Origin: Gonocerus acuteangulatus
Lineage: Eukaryota > Arthropoda > Insecta > Hemiptera > Coreidae
Direction of reading: 5' to 3'
DNA length: 64,000 nucleotides
NCBI GenBank assembly: GCA_946811695.1
Contig: OX328123.1
Span: forward strand, 47,013,753-47,077,752
Part shown: in pieces, positions 22,998 to 33,963 of the stretch
Numbering within the stretch: position 1 is the first letter of the stretch
Layout: every line of letters begins with the position of its first letter
The notes under the pieces: generated by a model
What the model was told of the DNA's origin: nothing
Databases searched by the model: none
The model's input: the letters and a program-made list of their open reading frames with translations, nothing else
Program-made: the position numbers and the translations under genes

Positions 22998-24225
22998 ACT
23001 TACAGCCTTAACAGTCCAGGAAACGAATGCTTGAAAACAGCTATAGGTGGACATTTTTGGAACACAATTTTTGACTTCGTAACTTTATTTGGGCTGGATA
23101 GGAGGTGAACTTATCAAAAGTCCTCGCCCGTAGCCTTTGTGCAGGGGGGGAGGGGGGGTTTAGAAGGTCCCATTTTTCGGGTTTTCACTTATATCTCGGG
23201 AACTTTGCATCCTAGCGACATGACAATTCTATAACAAATGAAAGCTGATTAAAGTTCCTACAACTTCTATTCTATAAAGGTTTTTGAGATATCTTTAGGT
23301 TTCGAAATATCCGCTCCTGAAAGTCGGTCATTTTGGGGAAAAACACTTTCGCCGCATATTTTTTCCATTTTGGGAAAAAACACACTTTTTTCTATTCTCG
23401 ACAGGATATCTTTTCAACGATGCACCCAAAAAATAAATGTCGGTTATGGGGTTGTAGAGCATTCCATTCGCTCCAATAATATACATAACTTTACTATTTT
23501 ATGTATTTTCCTTCAACTGTGAAAACAGTTTTAGTGTTCATCGTGATATCTTGCAACAACTGTCGACCAATGAACTGTTCAATTTCTCACCATTTCCAGT
23601 CATTGTATTATCCAAAATATACTCCATTATGTAAATATAGGTAGTGCTGGAAGTATAAATAGTACGAAATATATAATTTTTGGGTCTCTGATCAGTTATT
23701 CACACTCAATTATATAACATCTTGACCATTATATTGGCAATGGTTTTGTTAAGACCAAGTGAGTGCGTATATAACGTTTGAAAGAAAATACATAAAATAG
23801 TATTGTAATATATATTATTGAAGCTAATGGAATGCTCTACAACCCCATAACCGACATTTATTTTTTGGGTGCATCGTTGAAGAGATATCCGGTCGAGAAT
23901 AGAAAAAAAGTGTGTTTTTTCCCCAAAATGACAGACTTTCAAGAGCGGGTATTTTGAGAACTAAAGATATCTCGAAAAACTTCATGAATAGAACTTGTAG
24001 GAAATTTAATAAGCTCCAATGTGTTCCAAACATTTCCACCTATAACTCTTAGTTTCCTGGGCTGTTAGTCTCTACATTTCAGATTTCACGATGAACACTG
24101 AAATTATTTTTACGTTTGAAGGAAAATACATAAAATAGCAAAGTAATATATATTATTGAAGGGAATGCAATACTCTACAACCCTATAACCGTTATTTATT
24201 ATTTTGGTACAGCGTTGAAGAGTTA
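22998..24225. repeat. Foldback repeat, left part
   Basis: Left block near 22998-23450: CAGTCCAGGAAACGAATGC, GGTGGACATTTTTGGAACAC, GGGCTGGATAGGAGGTGAAC and CGGGTTTTCACTTATATCTC. It is mirrored by 27715-28092 and partly by 23820-24060. ATGTCGGTTATGGGGTTGTAGAGCATTCCATT is mirrored within the block near 23420-23460 and 23825-23870. No coding capacity. The LINE at 24226-27714 is inserted in it. Confidence 0.65.
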
Positions 24226-27200
24226 GATAGATAGATATTTATTTATTTGTGTAAGATATATCTTGTACAAATAATATCAATATTACACGCTTTGTTTCTT
24301 ACCATTTTGAGTCTGGTAAATGCTATAATACTATAACTATTTAACAACAAACGACAATATAAATTTTGTATAGCTCTAAACTTAATATATTATAATAATT
24401 TACATCAGTTATATTTAATTTACATTAATAATTTGCATCATTCATATATTTATTTTATTACATATGTTATTTATATTTCATCATACATAATACATACATA
24501 TTACATTCAATCATACATTTATACTAAAGCTTACTAAGATTATTTTTATAATTTTTTTACAATTCTTAATATTACCTTACATTTAACAGTATTGTCAAAA
24601 TGTGCTAATTAATGTGCGCTTCAAATTAGAACAAAAAAACAAAATTAAAACTGAAACTAAAAGATGGAAACTTGTTCATATTGTGGACCTACTCATTCAC
24701 ATTAAGAAAGTGAAACTTGTTACATACAGTCTCAATGAATTTATAAAGCCGATTCAATTCCTCTATGGTGGTTATATTTAACATATTTTGAATAGCCTGA
24801 AGGTCAGAGGATGCAGAAGTGGATGGATTTAAAATATCTTCTCTGTTTTCTTCAAGTGCTGAACAGTGTAGGAGGAGGTGATATAAACTATTGTTATTTA
24901 TGTACTGTTTGCAAAACGGGCAGAGATCATTAGCTTTAAGGGGAAAATGTTGACTTCCTTGGTATAGCTGTATACTTTCAGGGTTTCCAACCCTTAGCCG
25001 GCTAATGCATCTTAGTTTTCTAAGATGTATTTTGAATGTCAAGTAGGTTTCTGGCTGGAAAGGATTAAAGCTACATAGCACTCTGTAAATGGGATTCCTA
25101 CTTGAATTTAAAGTTCTATTGATGTCCATTGAGAAATTGTGGTTGAGGATCTTTTCAAGAATATCATCCATATGCTGCAACATTCCATTAGGGTGTAAAG
25201 CATTGAACTCCTCAGAGCATCCATATTGTTGAGCTATCGTATGGACTTGTGAGACCCAGTTATACCCTAAGACAGGACTCCCTGCATCAAGCAACCTTAG
25301 TTTATTAAAACATTGCTTAGGCAGCCTCTCCTCTGACATCAATGACAACTTAGTCCAGTAATTCATTATTCTCTTGATTGCCTTTACATTCAGAGAGCTT
25401 CTTCCTGTCTCAAGTCGAACTATATAGTTGGGAGTGTTCTTTGGCCAACCGTACAAGTATTTCATGAACTTCATCTGAGCTGCTTCGATGGCATCGAGAT
25501 ACCTAAGGCTCCATACTTCAGATGCATATAGAAGAGTTGAAGAAACCATTGAGTCAAATAACGCCATCTTTGTATCCCAAGAGTCACTTCTACCTCTTCT
25601 CAGAATTTCCAGAACTTTAGATGTGGCAACGGAAGATCTTTGTATGAAATGCTTAGAAGCTTTGTGAAATTTTCCTGAAGATGAAAAAGGAACTCCTAAG
25701 TAGGTGTAAGTCTTTGTATATTCCAACTTTTCGTTGTGCCAGTAAAGGGGCTTGAGCTCCTTCAACCTTGGTGATTTATGGAATACAAGGACTTTCGACT
25801 TACTAACATTCAAGGTGAGGGAATTATTGACACAGTACTGCTGTAGGATCCTCAGGTTTCTTTGTGCGCTATGCCAGTTATTACTAAGTAAGATAATGTC
25901 ATCTGCAAGTAGTAACATTAATATCTCCTGAGCGTTGTCAATGCTAATACCCGAGGCTCCATTTTGTTGGAAGAACTGGACAATATCAAACAAAAATAAG
26001 GTAAAGAGTGTTGGACTGAGACTTTCGCCTTGTAGTAACCCTAAGGTTATTGCTATTTCTTCACTCAGTAAGCCATTTATTGAAACTTGAGTGGTAGCAA
26101 TATCATAGAGATTCTTTAATATCCTGATTATTTTCCCTGCAAGTCCAAGAGAATAAAGCTTTTCCCAAAGAAGGTTATGGTTTATGGAGTCAAATGCCTT
26201 CTTAAGGTCTATGAAAACTCCATAAAGATACTTTCCCTTCGTTTTAAAAGTTATTCCTATCAGTGCGTTAAGAGTGAAAATATGATCAATGCAGCCTCTC
26301 TTGCTTCTAAACCCTGCCTGTTCTTCTGGGATAATATTTTCAGATTCGGCCCATGTTGTAATTCTTCGTGCTAGGATATTAGTAAATAACTTCGCCATAG
26401 TATTTATCAAAGATATCCCACGATAGTTATCTGTATCTTTCCTGTCCCCTTTTTCAAATAACAGGTGTAATTTGGATTTTGACCAGAAGAGTGGGGGCCT
26501 TTCATGTGTCATTATTAAGTTGAATAAATTTAATAGATAATGTTCCCACTCAGGAGTAAGGTTCTTAAATGTTTCATAGATAATGTAATTAGGCCCAGGG
26601 GATTTGTTATTTTTCGAGAGGTGAACGCACAGTTGTAGTTCTTCTAGAGAAATCTCATCTTCAAGAGATGGATGGGTAACTGAGAAATATTTAACATCTT
26701 GCATATATTTATGGCCATATAATTTTTTATAGAATCTGCACCATTCTTCCAGATCTATTTCATTTTTATTGCTTCTATAGGGTTGTAGCGATTTTATTGT
26801 TGCCCAAAACTCTTTGCTATTTTTGACGTCTTGCAGGTTTTTCAATATAAGTAGACGAAATTCTATTTTCTTATGCTGTATTGATTGCCTGTAAGATTTT
26901 CTTGCCTCGATGTATTCATTCAGGAGCTCAGGCGAAGAGTGGAATTTAATCATTGCTCTATATTTTTGTCTTAAAACTTTTTTTGAGTTTCTGCAATCTA
27001 GATCAAACCATGGTTGCTTGGGTTGAAGTTGTTGGGTGTTTGATGATTTCCTAGTGATCATTAATCCACTGTTGGTCATACTTTCATGCATGCATTGAGT
27101 GAAGTTGGCGTATAACATGTTTGGGTCTTGAGAATTAAGGTATATCTTATTAGAGCATGATAAATGTGCTTTAAATTCACTGGCTTTATTTTCATCCCAT

Positions 27201-27714
27201 TTAACATATGTTTTGATGATAGAAGATTCACTGCGTCGTGGATTATTACTTTGGTGTAGATGGTGTTTTTGTGAAGAAGGTATTTGCAGTGAAGTGAGAC
27301 AGGCCAGATGGTTAAGGGAGTCTGAAATAATTCTTATTTCCATATCGTTGAAAATATCCAGGGTTTTGTCGTTTATCCATACTAGGTCTATTGTGCTTCT
27401 TCCTAAGCTTGAAATGAAGTTATGCTTTCCAGGTCTGTCAGAGAGTGAGCGTCCGTTACATAGTATAAGGCCTAGCGACTCCATAGTTTCTACTAAGACT
27501 TTCCCTCGCTTGTTGACTTGAGTGTGATTACTTGTTCTTGTGGCGAAAAGATTAGAGTTTATTAGTATTTCTTCGTCTAAATTATTAAGATTCCCTAGGT
27601 GTCCATTGTAGTCGCCATTTAAAATTAAACACGCGGTAGGATAGTTGATAAAGATGTTAGACACCAGGTCACATAACTCTTCAAGACAGTTCTCATGGAC
27701 AGATAGACAGTTCT
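24226..27714 (-). mobile_element. 5'-truncated non-LTR retrotransposon with 13-bp TSD
   Basis: The direct repeat CGTTGAAGAGTTA at 24213-24225 and 27715-27727 flanks the element exactly. On the minus strand it ends ...AAATATCTATCTATC, a short tetranucleotide tail. The foldback repeat continues on both sides and would be contiguous without the insert. The frame stays open from the 5' junction to the stop. The insert is therefore 5'-truncated, inside the endonuclease domain, and recent. Confidence 0.85.
24689..27664 (-). CDS. LINE ORF2: partial endonuclease, reverse transcriptase, C-terminal zinc knuckle (991 aa)
   Basis: Retrotransposon polyprotein copy. Residues 1-125 hold the C-terminal half of an AP-like endonuclease (LNGDYNGHLG, GRSTIDLVWIND, ISDSLNHLA). 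Residues 350-650 hold the RT: KSPGPNYI, YRGISLINTMAK, EQAGFRSKRG, FIDLKKAFDS, LLQGESLSP and the catalytic LLADDIILLS near residue 587, where Leu replaces the usual aromatic residue. A CPFC...H...C zinc-knuckle-like motif sits near residue 915. The first Met is internal to the domain. The frame extends upstream without a stop to the 5' truncation at 27714, so this is a truncated protein. The clade is uncertain (CR1/L2-like or a neighbour). No stops or frame shifts were seen, indicating youth. Confidence 0.85.
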   Translation of the reverse strand: MSNIFINYPTACLILNGDYNGHLGNLNNLDEEILINSNLFATRTSNHTQVNKRGKVLVETMESLGLILCNGRSLSDRPGKHNFISSLGRSTIDLVWINDKTLDIFNDMEIRIISDSLNHLACLTSLQIPSSQKHHLHQSNNPRRSESSIIKTYVKWDENKASEFKAHLSCSNKIYLNSQDPNMLYANFTQCMHESMTNSGLMITRKSSNTQQLQPKQPWFDLDCRNSKKVLRQKYRAMIKFHSSPELLNEYIEARKSYRQSIQHKKIEFRLLILKNLQDVKNSKEFWATIKSLQPYRSNKNEIDLEEWCRFYKKLYGHKYMQDVKYFSVTHPSLEDEISLEELQLCVHLSKNNKSPGPNYIIYETFKNLTPEWEHYLLNLFNLIMTHERPPLFWSKSKLHLLFEKGDRKDTDNYRGISLINTMAKLFTNILARRITTWAESENIIPEEQAGFRSKRGCIDHIFTLNALIGITFKTKGKYLYGVFIDLKKAFDSINHNLLWEKLYSLGLAGKIIRILKNLYDIATTQVSINGLLSEEIAITLGLLQGESLSPTLFTLFLFDIVQFFQQNGASGISIDNAQEILMLLLADDIILLSNNWHSAQRNLRILQQYCVNNSLTLNVSKSKVLVFHKSPRLKELKPLYWHNEKLEYTKTYTYLGVPFSSSGKFHKASKHFIQRSSVATSKVLEILRRGRSDSWDTKMALFDSMVSSTLLYASEVWSLRYLDAIEAAQMKFMKYLYGWPKNTPNYIVRLETGRSSLNVKAIKRIMNYWTKLSLMSEERLPKQCFNKLRLLDAGSPVLGYNWVSQVHTIAQQYGCSEEFNALHPNGMLQHMDDILEKILNHNFSMDINRTLNSSRNPIYRVLCSFNPFQPETYLTFKIHLRKLRCISRLRVGNPESIQLYQGSQHFPLKANDLCPFCKQYINNNSLYHLLLHCSALEENREDILNPSTSASSDLQAIQNMLNITTIEELNRLYKFIETVCNKFHFLNVNE

Positions 27715-28092
27715 CGTTGAAGAGTTATCCGGTCAAAACGGGGAAAAAATATGCGGCAAAAGTGTTTTTCCCCAAAATGTCAGACTTTCAAGAGCGGATA
27801 TTTCAAAAACTAAACATATCTCGAAAAACTTTAATGAATAGAACTTGTAGGAAATTTAATCAGTTTTCATTTGTTATAGAATAGTCATGTCGCTAGGACG
27901 CAGGGTTTTCGAGATATAAGTGAAAACCCGAAAAATGGGACCTTCTAAACTCCCCCTCCCCCCTGGCTTAAAGGCTAGGGGCGAGGACTTTTGATATGTT
28001 CACCTCCTATCCAGCCCAAACAAAGTTACGAAGTCAAAGATTGTGTTCCAAAAATTTCCATCTATAACTGTTCGTTGCCTGGACTGTAACTT
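27715..28092. repeat. Foldback repeat, right arm
   Basis: Begins with the LINE target duplication. It carries the inverse of the 23000-23420 arm: CAGACTTTCAAGAGCGGATA, GAGATATAAGTGAAAACCCG, TTCACCTCCTATCCAGCCC, and ends TTGCCTGGACTGTAA. Its outer end matches the outer end of the left arm (TTAACAGTCCAGGAAACGAA), as expected for terminal inverted repeats. Confidence 0.65.
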
Positions 28093-28234
28093 GAGGAGGT
28101 GAACCTTTAACTAGAAGGACCACGTCTAGACTGATCATGGTCAAGAATCCAATATAGGCGAAATATAGTCAGCCTATCGATAATCGATATGTCATCATAC
28201 GTTTAAAATTAATTTTTTATAAGTTTTTTTTTTA

Positions 28235-28480
28235 TTTTTTTTTTTACGGCGCTTCCGTAATAATTAATTTCCAACTAAATAATAATATATGTTATTTATA
28301 TATGTATGTGTGTGTATACATACAATCATATTAACATATATGTAAATCGAACCAGTGGTATTTTCGTGAGATATGGGGTCTGAAACGTGGACATTCTCAT
28401 CGGCACCTCAGGATTTGGTCATATGGCCGACCTCATTGTGGCTTTCCACCCTATTGAGGGAGGGAGGAAAAGCACTAAAA
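28235..28480 (-). mobile_element. SINE tail fragment plus diverged TA-tailed retroposon
   Basis: TTTTTTTTTTACGGCGCTTCCG at 28235 is a short SINE 3' end on the minus strand. From about 28300, TATGTGTGTGTATA is followed by GTATTTTCGTGAGATATGG, CTCATCGGCACCTC, GGCCGACCTCATTG and CACCCTATTGAGGGAGG. These are the same blocks as the minus-strand copy at 33891-34089. Confidence 0.45.
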
Positions 28481-28699
28481 CATAGTTGAAATAACAGAAA
28501 AAATGGTTTTGGTTGGTTTTAAAACATATAAAAGGAATAGCAAATATTTCGGGTGCCAAAAGGAAAAATATAAATTAAAATGTTTATTTATACGCTTTTT
28601 AAACGAACTTACGACTTTTTTTGTTTTTTTTTTTTTAAATTATATTCATTGTTTTATTAAAAACTTGTATTAATGAGATATATGTGTTTCTTTATTCAG
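28481..28699. other. Candidate intron 3' end
   Basis: AT-rich, with T-rich runs near 28616-28635 and an acceptor TTTCTTTATTCAG at 28687-28699. No repeat recognised. Confidence 0.35.
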
Positions 28700-29049
28700 A
28701 GGAAGCATTGGGTGCCCTGAAAGAGCAAGTACTATCTCTCCTTAGCCAAGTAAAAGCCTCGACAGAACTAGCAGTTTTGCCGCCCGAACTGAGGCAAGAA
28801 GTGGAACTCATCCTCAAGAGACTGGGCACCAAGTACGTCCTCGATACGATGGACGCTGAGGAAATAGTCAACGAGCTGTGTATAATAGAAGATTCACTCA
28901 AGACAGGATCCACTGAGATTATAGACCAGATCGTCAAGGATTTGCGCGAGAAGCTCCTCATGGGTGAAGCATCTGTTCAAGGGGAAGTTTGCGCTATCCC
29001 AAGGAGAAAACCAGTTCGGAAATCAATAGAAAATAAAATGAATTATTAA
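28700..29049 (+). CDS. Candidate terminal exon of an unrecognised coiled-coil-like protein
   Basis: Follows a poly-pyrimidine CAG acceptor and runs about 116 codons to TAA. The product is charged and leucine/valine-rich, with heptad-like spacing (ALKEQVLSLLSQVKAS, ELRQEVELILKRL, IVKDLREKL), and ends in a basic RRKPVRK tail. An AATAAA lies at 29140-29145. GC content and codon use differ sharply from the AT-rich surroundings, which supports real coding. The frame needs one base from the preceding exon (or none if the second AG is used). The upstream exon at 17975-18051 supplies two, so an exon is missing from the model or the two are unrelated. No function assigned. Confidence 0.55.
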
Positions 29050-29139
29050 ATTATTACTTCTTACTACAATTCTGTCCTGAATAATATATTTGTCTACTCA
29101 TATAAATTAAGATATATTATTTTATCCTGCTTCTGCTAT

Positions 29140-29145
29140 AATAAA
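29140..29145 (+). promoter_or_regulatory. Poly(A) signal AATAAA
   Basis: Canonical hexamer about 90 nt after the stop of the terminal exon at 28700-29049. Confidence 0.5.
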
Positions 29146-29289
29146 TCTATTTATAATCTGTTGCAAAAAATGTTTATAACTAGCAAACCGATAACTCAAA
29201 ATGTGGGTTAAAATTCACGTACGAGCTTTTCATTCCAGGATTGAACAATAATCACTACAATTTGGTCCACAATTTGGATCAGATAGCGC

Positions 29290-30168
29290 AAATTCAATAC
29301 GTATGCATAAATATTTAACAATATAAAGAAATATGTAATAAAAAATTGAAAATATTTAGTTAACAAATGCCTAAAACACTATGAAATATTGAAATGAAAT
29401 ACATAAATAATAAGTAGGAACTCTTTTATTATTAATGGAAAGAACAAAAGTTGAAAATGTATAGAACAAAATGTCTAAAACATAAAGCAAAATAAAGCAT
29501 AAATAAAAATTAGGAACTCTTTATAAGTTGAAAATTTCTACTGATGAACATTATTTTGGAAATTTGTTTGCAACAACATGAATTTTTAAATTGTCAAAAA
29601 AAAAAAAAAAAAATAGTCTGATATCTGTATATTTTTGAAGCAAGTGAATGATCTTTCTACATCTATTGAAGTGACTGGTGTGTATTTGAAGACTGCAATC
29701 TCCATGGGATTCAACTAAACTCTTAAACATTAACTTGCTGTTTTGGCACTGTGGATGTCTCCAATAATCTGAATATCTTTCCATCCAGTGGTTTTTGCTA
29801 GACAGTCTTTTAACTTTCTTTTTAATTTATTCCCTGTGTCTCCTTCTAAAACCTCGATTTTCTCTATTACTCCCTCCATGATTGCAATGCTATCCACATG
29901 GCTTTTGTATCTAGTATTGATGTAGTATGTATACATCCACCTTTGCTTCATGGAATTAGAAAAGACCCAATGACCTAGACTCAATGGATAAGTATTATTT
30001 TCTTTCTCGGTTTCCCGTTATTTCTTAAAATTCAAAAGAAAAAGATTATGAAAATAAATAGCAAAAATATGTATTCATGGCAGAATAAGTAAAAATATGG
30101 AGTTTGGACAAAATATGTAAAAATACATAAATAAAAAAATATGTAAATACAATAACATCCGTTTCCTA
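29290..30168 (-). mobile_element. hAT-like element copy with transposase fragment
   Basis: The right end ATAACATCCGTTTCCTA matches the terminal repeat of the hAT-like element at 56507-57478, and the two share long AATATGTAAAAATA-type segments in the same order. Minus-strand frames 29730-29984 and 29551-29784 encode a protein-like segment (KSHVDSIAIMEGVIEKIE, GNKLKRKLKDCLAKTTGW, ESHGDCSLQIHTSH), ending DNLKIHVVANKFPK. The frames are shifted relative to each other near 29750, so the gene is broken. The left terminal repeat is not recognisable. Confidence 0.55.
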
Positions 30169-30217
30169 GTTTATCATTACTTTATACAATTAAATTAACT
30201 TGTTATTTAATTTCCAA

Positions 30218-30298
30218 CAAATAAACCAGCGCCAATGGCCTTAGAAGTAGCATCTATAATATATATATATATATATATATATTAAAAAAAAAAAAGCT
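30218..30298 (+). mobile_element. SINE 3' tail fragment with (TA)n and poly(A)
   Basis: ACCAGCGCCAATGGCC...AGAAGTAGCATC is the shared SINE 3' block. It is followed by (TA)n and about 12 A. Confidence 0.5.
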
Positions 30299-30359
30299 CC
30301 TCCAGATTGCAACATCAGATCGAAGTTTGATGGTTTTCTTTGTATAGTGGGATGGATGA

Positions 30360-30640
30360 CATGGACAAATTTTAGAGATTCTTATATTTTCTTAAATACC
30401 TCGAAAAGGTTTGGGAAATCATAGTCAGTGGAAAGTGACCATTCAAAAGCTTGCTGAATTCTCTAAAAAAGCAGTTTGGAAGTATTCTTCGATGCGACGA
30501 ATATTGGAAAAATAAGAGCTTAAAACATAAGTTGAAAGTGCTACGAGTTTGCTGAGAGTGCTACGTAGTTTCGTTGCTTTGAACAGTTTGTCATTGATTT
30601 TAAAAGTTAAATGCATTAGCTACTATAAAAGGATACGTAA
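30360..30640 (+). repeat. Dispersed unclassified repeat
   Basis: TGGGAAATCATAGTCAGTGG, GTGACCATTCAAAAGCTTGC, AATTCTCTAAAAAAGCAG and AGAGCTTAAAACAT. These are shared in order with 16660, 34100, 36780 and the reversed copies at 33340 and 49140. Confidence 0.5.
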
Positions 30641-30924
30641 TATGAGGAACACATTTCGGTTGTTTGCAATAGAACTTTTTGAGCATCAGGCTAATTTCCG
30701 CCTCTGTGATCTCACTTGTATTCAATATTTTATGTAGTTGATTAAATTTTTAACGAACTATTCACTATATGAATTCCAGCTTTTCCAAACGACAGCAGGG
30801 ATAAGGAACTTTATGGGGAGTTCCTGCGAGTCCGACTTTTACTTGCTCATTTATTTTTACATTTTTACCCTTTTATATTTTGTTAAATACAAATATCAAA
30901 AACACGGCTTTCCGAAAATACTTA

Positions 30925-31190
30925 CTTACCCCACAACTACAGGTGACTTTTGGTCTTTCCGCCTGTGCCCTTCCATTAGTCAGTTTTTGGCAGAGTTCCT
31001 CCAATTTTTTACGCCCGGCTTAGCAGCATGTTTTGCTACATCGTCTTTCCAAAGGTTTCTTGGCAAACCTATTTTTCTCTTTTTGTCCAGGATTGCATGA
31101 TATACCTTGCGCAGTATCTTCTTTAACTTATTGTCATTCATTCTCACAATACGACCTGCCCATTACAGCCTACATGCTTTGATAAAGCAA
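30925..31190 (-). pseudogene. LINE ORF C-terminal fragment
   Basis: The minus-strand translation gives GRIVRMNDNKLKK...GLPRNLWKDDVAK..AKPGVKNWRNSAKN. This matches the conserved LINE C-terminal pattern (GHV.RM...GRPR.RW.D.V..D......NW...A.DR). It stops soon after. It lies between the candidate gene and the 3' end of cathepsin copy 2. Confidence 0.6.
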
Positions 31191-31295
31191 TTAGAGAATG
31201 AAATGGGATAATGGAAGAATCAGAGAGAAATGTTTTTAAAGGAGAAATATAAAGCCCTAAAGGAATTTGATATTTTCATAATTAGAACAAAATCA

Positions 31296-31301
31296 TTTAT
31301 T
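31296..31301 (-). promoter_or_regulatory. Poly(A) signal of cathepsin copy 2
   Basis: AATAAA on the minus strand, 13 nt after the TGA at 31315-31317. Confidence 0.7.
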
Positions 31302-31314
31302 TACAGGCTGTTTT

Positions 31315-33889
31315 TCATTTAATAAGCGGCACGCCTCCTACAAAAGATTCTTCAATCCCGCATTCATTCTTCCCCCTTATAAACTTGAAGAGGCCCTTGT
31401 CTCCCCAGTGGGTGTTCCAGGAGTTCGCTATCAGCCAGTATGGGGTTCCACCTTCCGCACCCCAACCGATCACACGGACACCGTGTCTTCCCAGTAGCTT
31501 ACCGGCGATATGCTGGTACACACCTGAAAATTTAATAATTTTGTAAATTCATATATTCATTACCTTCCGATAATATTTATTTTATTATTTTATGAGTTTA
31601 GACTACGAAAGTCATGGACTAATATAAAACAGGAATTTTTGATAGATTTGATTAAAGTAATTAATCTCGAATATTCTTGTAACATTATTACTTATTATTT
31701 ATTGAAAAACTGCGTCTTTTTTATCATTATTCACGATGCAGTCAAATTTATGTGGGAATTTCGATTAATTATTTAAAGATTCTGTACATCCGTGAAAGTT
31801 TTGAAATCCGTCACACCCATTAAATGGCTTTTTTATTCAAAAGTATAAAGTGCCTAATAAAATAAAATCTAGAGATAAGTCTGGTCAAATATTCAGTTTT
31901 CTGCGGCATAAGTTTTCTACATAAAAATATAATACCTCCCCAATAATTTCTAGTATATATATATATATATATATATATAACTTATTGGAAATGTATTATA
32001 TTTTTTGTTCCTGAAAAGTTATTATAAAATTTTGATTTTTTTTTAAATATTAAGGAGGTAAAATTATAAATAAAATTATTTGAAAAAGCAGCAAAAAAAA
32101 AGATACTATGTGTATCAAAACATTTTTTGACGTTTATATCGTCAGTATTTCGTGGGGGATTTCAGTGGTTTATTTTGTATTTATTTTTTAAATTTGGCAT
32201 GAATAATGTAACTCATCCACTCCATTTTAATCAACTAATATATTTGAATATACTAAATGTAAAGTAATACATCTTATATAAAGTTAGAATAAATAAATAA
32301 CTTCGTGTCCTTGAAACATTACTGTCTTAATCTGTTATTTTATTTGTTACTTATTATTAGCCTATGACACTCCCCGGATCAAGACCGACCTGTGTGTCAA
32401 GTTATGTGAACATCGGTCAAACGGTATGGATTTGTATGAGGAACAAACAGACAGACAGACAGCTGATAGACAATTTGACCTAGCCTATGATTCTCCCCGT
32501 ATCAAGACACACCTGTGTCACAAGTTTGGTCAAAATCGGTCAAACGATTCGGATTTATATAAGAAGCAAACATACAGACAGACAGCTGTATAAGGTTTTG
32601 ACCTAGCCTATATGCGTCTAAATGTTTCTTAAATCATCAAATATAGGTTCTTCATAACGAGACGATTCATTTGATACCCGACATCATGGGTTTCGGACGG
32701 AATGATGGGTTCCCGAAGGAAGTACAAAAAAGTCCGACTCGCAGGAACTGCGTCATCTTAGCGCGGTTCCGTACATCTCGAAAAAATGGAATATATTAGC
32801 CTTACAAATCACAGGAAACTGACACTAGCCAACTTACACTGAATAATACGGATAATTCTTAGTCCTCATTCTTGAGGAAGGCTGAATAAGTCAATACAAT
32901 TATGTACTGAAAACATACTTACTCTTTGACTACTGCTTAGAATGCTCTATTCCAAACAACTAAAAATTTGTTGTCATTTTAAGTATCTTGTTTTACTAGC
33001 AAATTCCTTTTACTGTTATAATCAACTGTAAATATGTGCTTCATGACGAATAAAATTCCATTCTGTCGTGGGTTAAAAATAAGAAATAACGATAACTTCA
33101 GTTGGAGGCTATGAGGAAGGTTATAGACAGGAGAATTCAAAACTACGTCATCATGATTAGCCACTGCTATCTTGAGTACCACAGCCACTCCAAACTTAAT
33201 ATTACCAATACCTTTCACCGTTTCTTAGCTTATTTTACTACAATACTAATTTTACTGATAAATGCAATTTAAAACAAGAAACAACCAATTAAAAGGTGAG
33301 TTAAGCAAAGAGAAAAACCCTTTCAAAACAACAAAACAAACACTTTTTACGTTTTAAGCGCTTATATCTCTGATTGACGTTGCCCCATCGAATATTGCTT
33401 CGGGACCTTTTTTCTAGAGAATTTAGTAAGCATTCGAATGGTCACCTTCCACTTAGCACGATTTCCCAACCGTAATCGAGATATTTACGAAAAATATATG
33501 AAGATCTGAAAAATTTTCATGTCTATTACTAAAATAATTTTTTTCACATACTTCCTTGACTCCAAATATAACCAAAATTTAAAAATCTTAGTTGGGATTA
33601 ATTTCCAAGTTGTAGAAAATATTTCAATTGAATCCCGCGATTCTAAGTACTCACAAAAATATAATGACTTACAAAAACATTGATTCCACTTTTCTCAGGA
33701 ACTATACATATAAACTCAAAAACGTAAGCGTTACGATTTTTTTTGCGCGAATTTCGCCCCAAACACTATCTTCTAGTGGGCGGATTCTGCTGGTTAACGA
33801 ACTTGACCTTTCACATTAGAAGACAGATTTTGTACCAAATTTCGTTAAAATCGGACCATTTTTGAGCTTGCTAGAGCGCTAACAGACAA

Positions 33890-33963
<74 letters not shown>

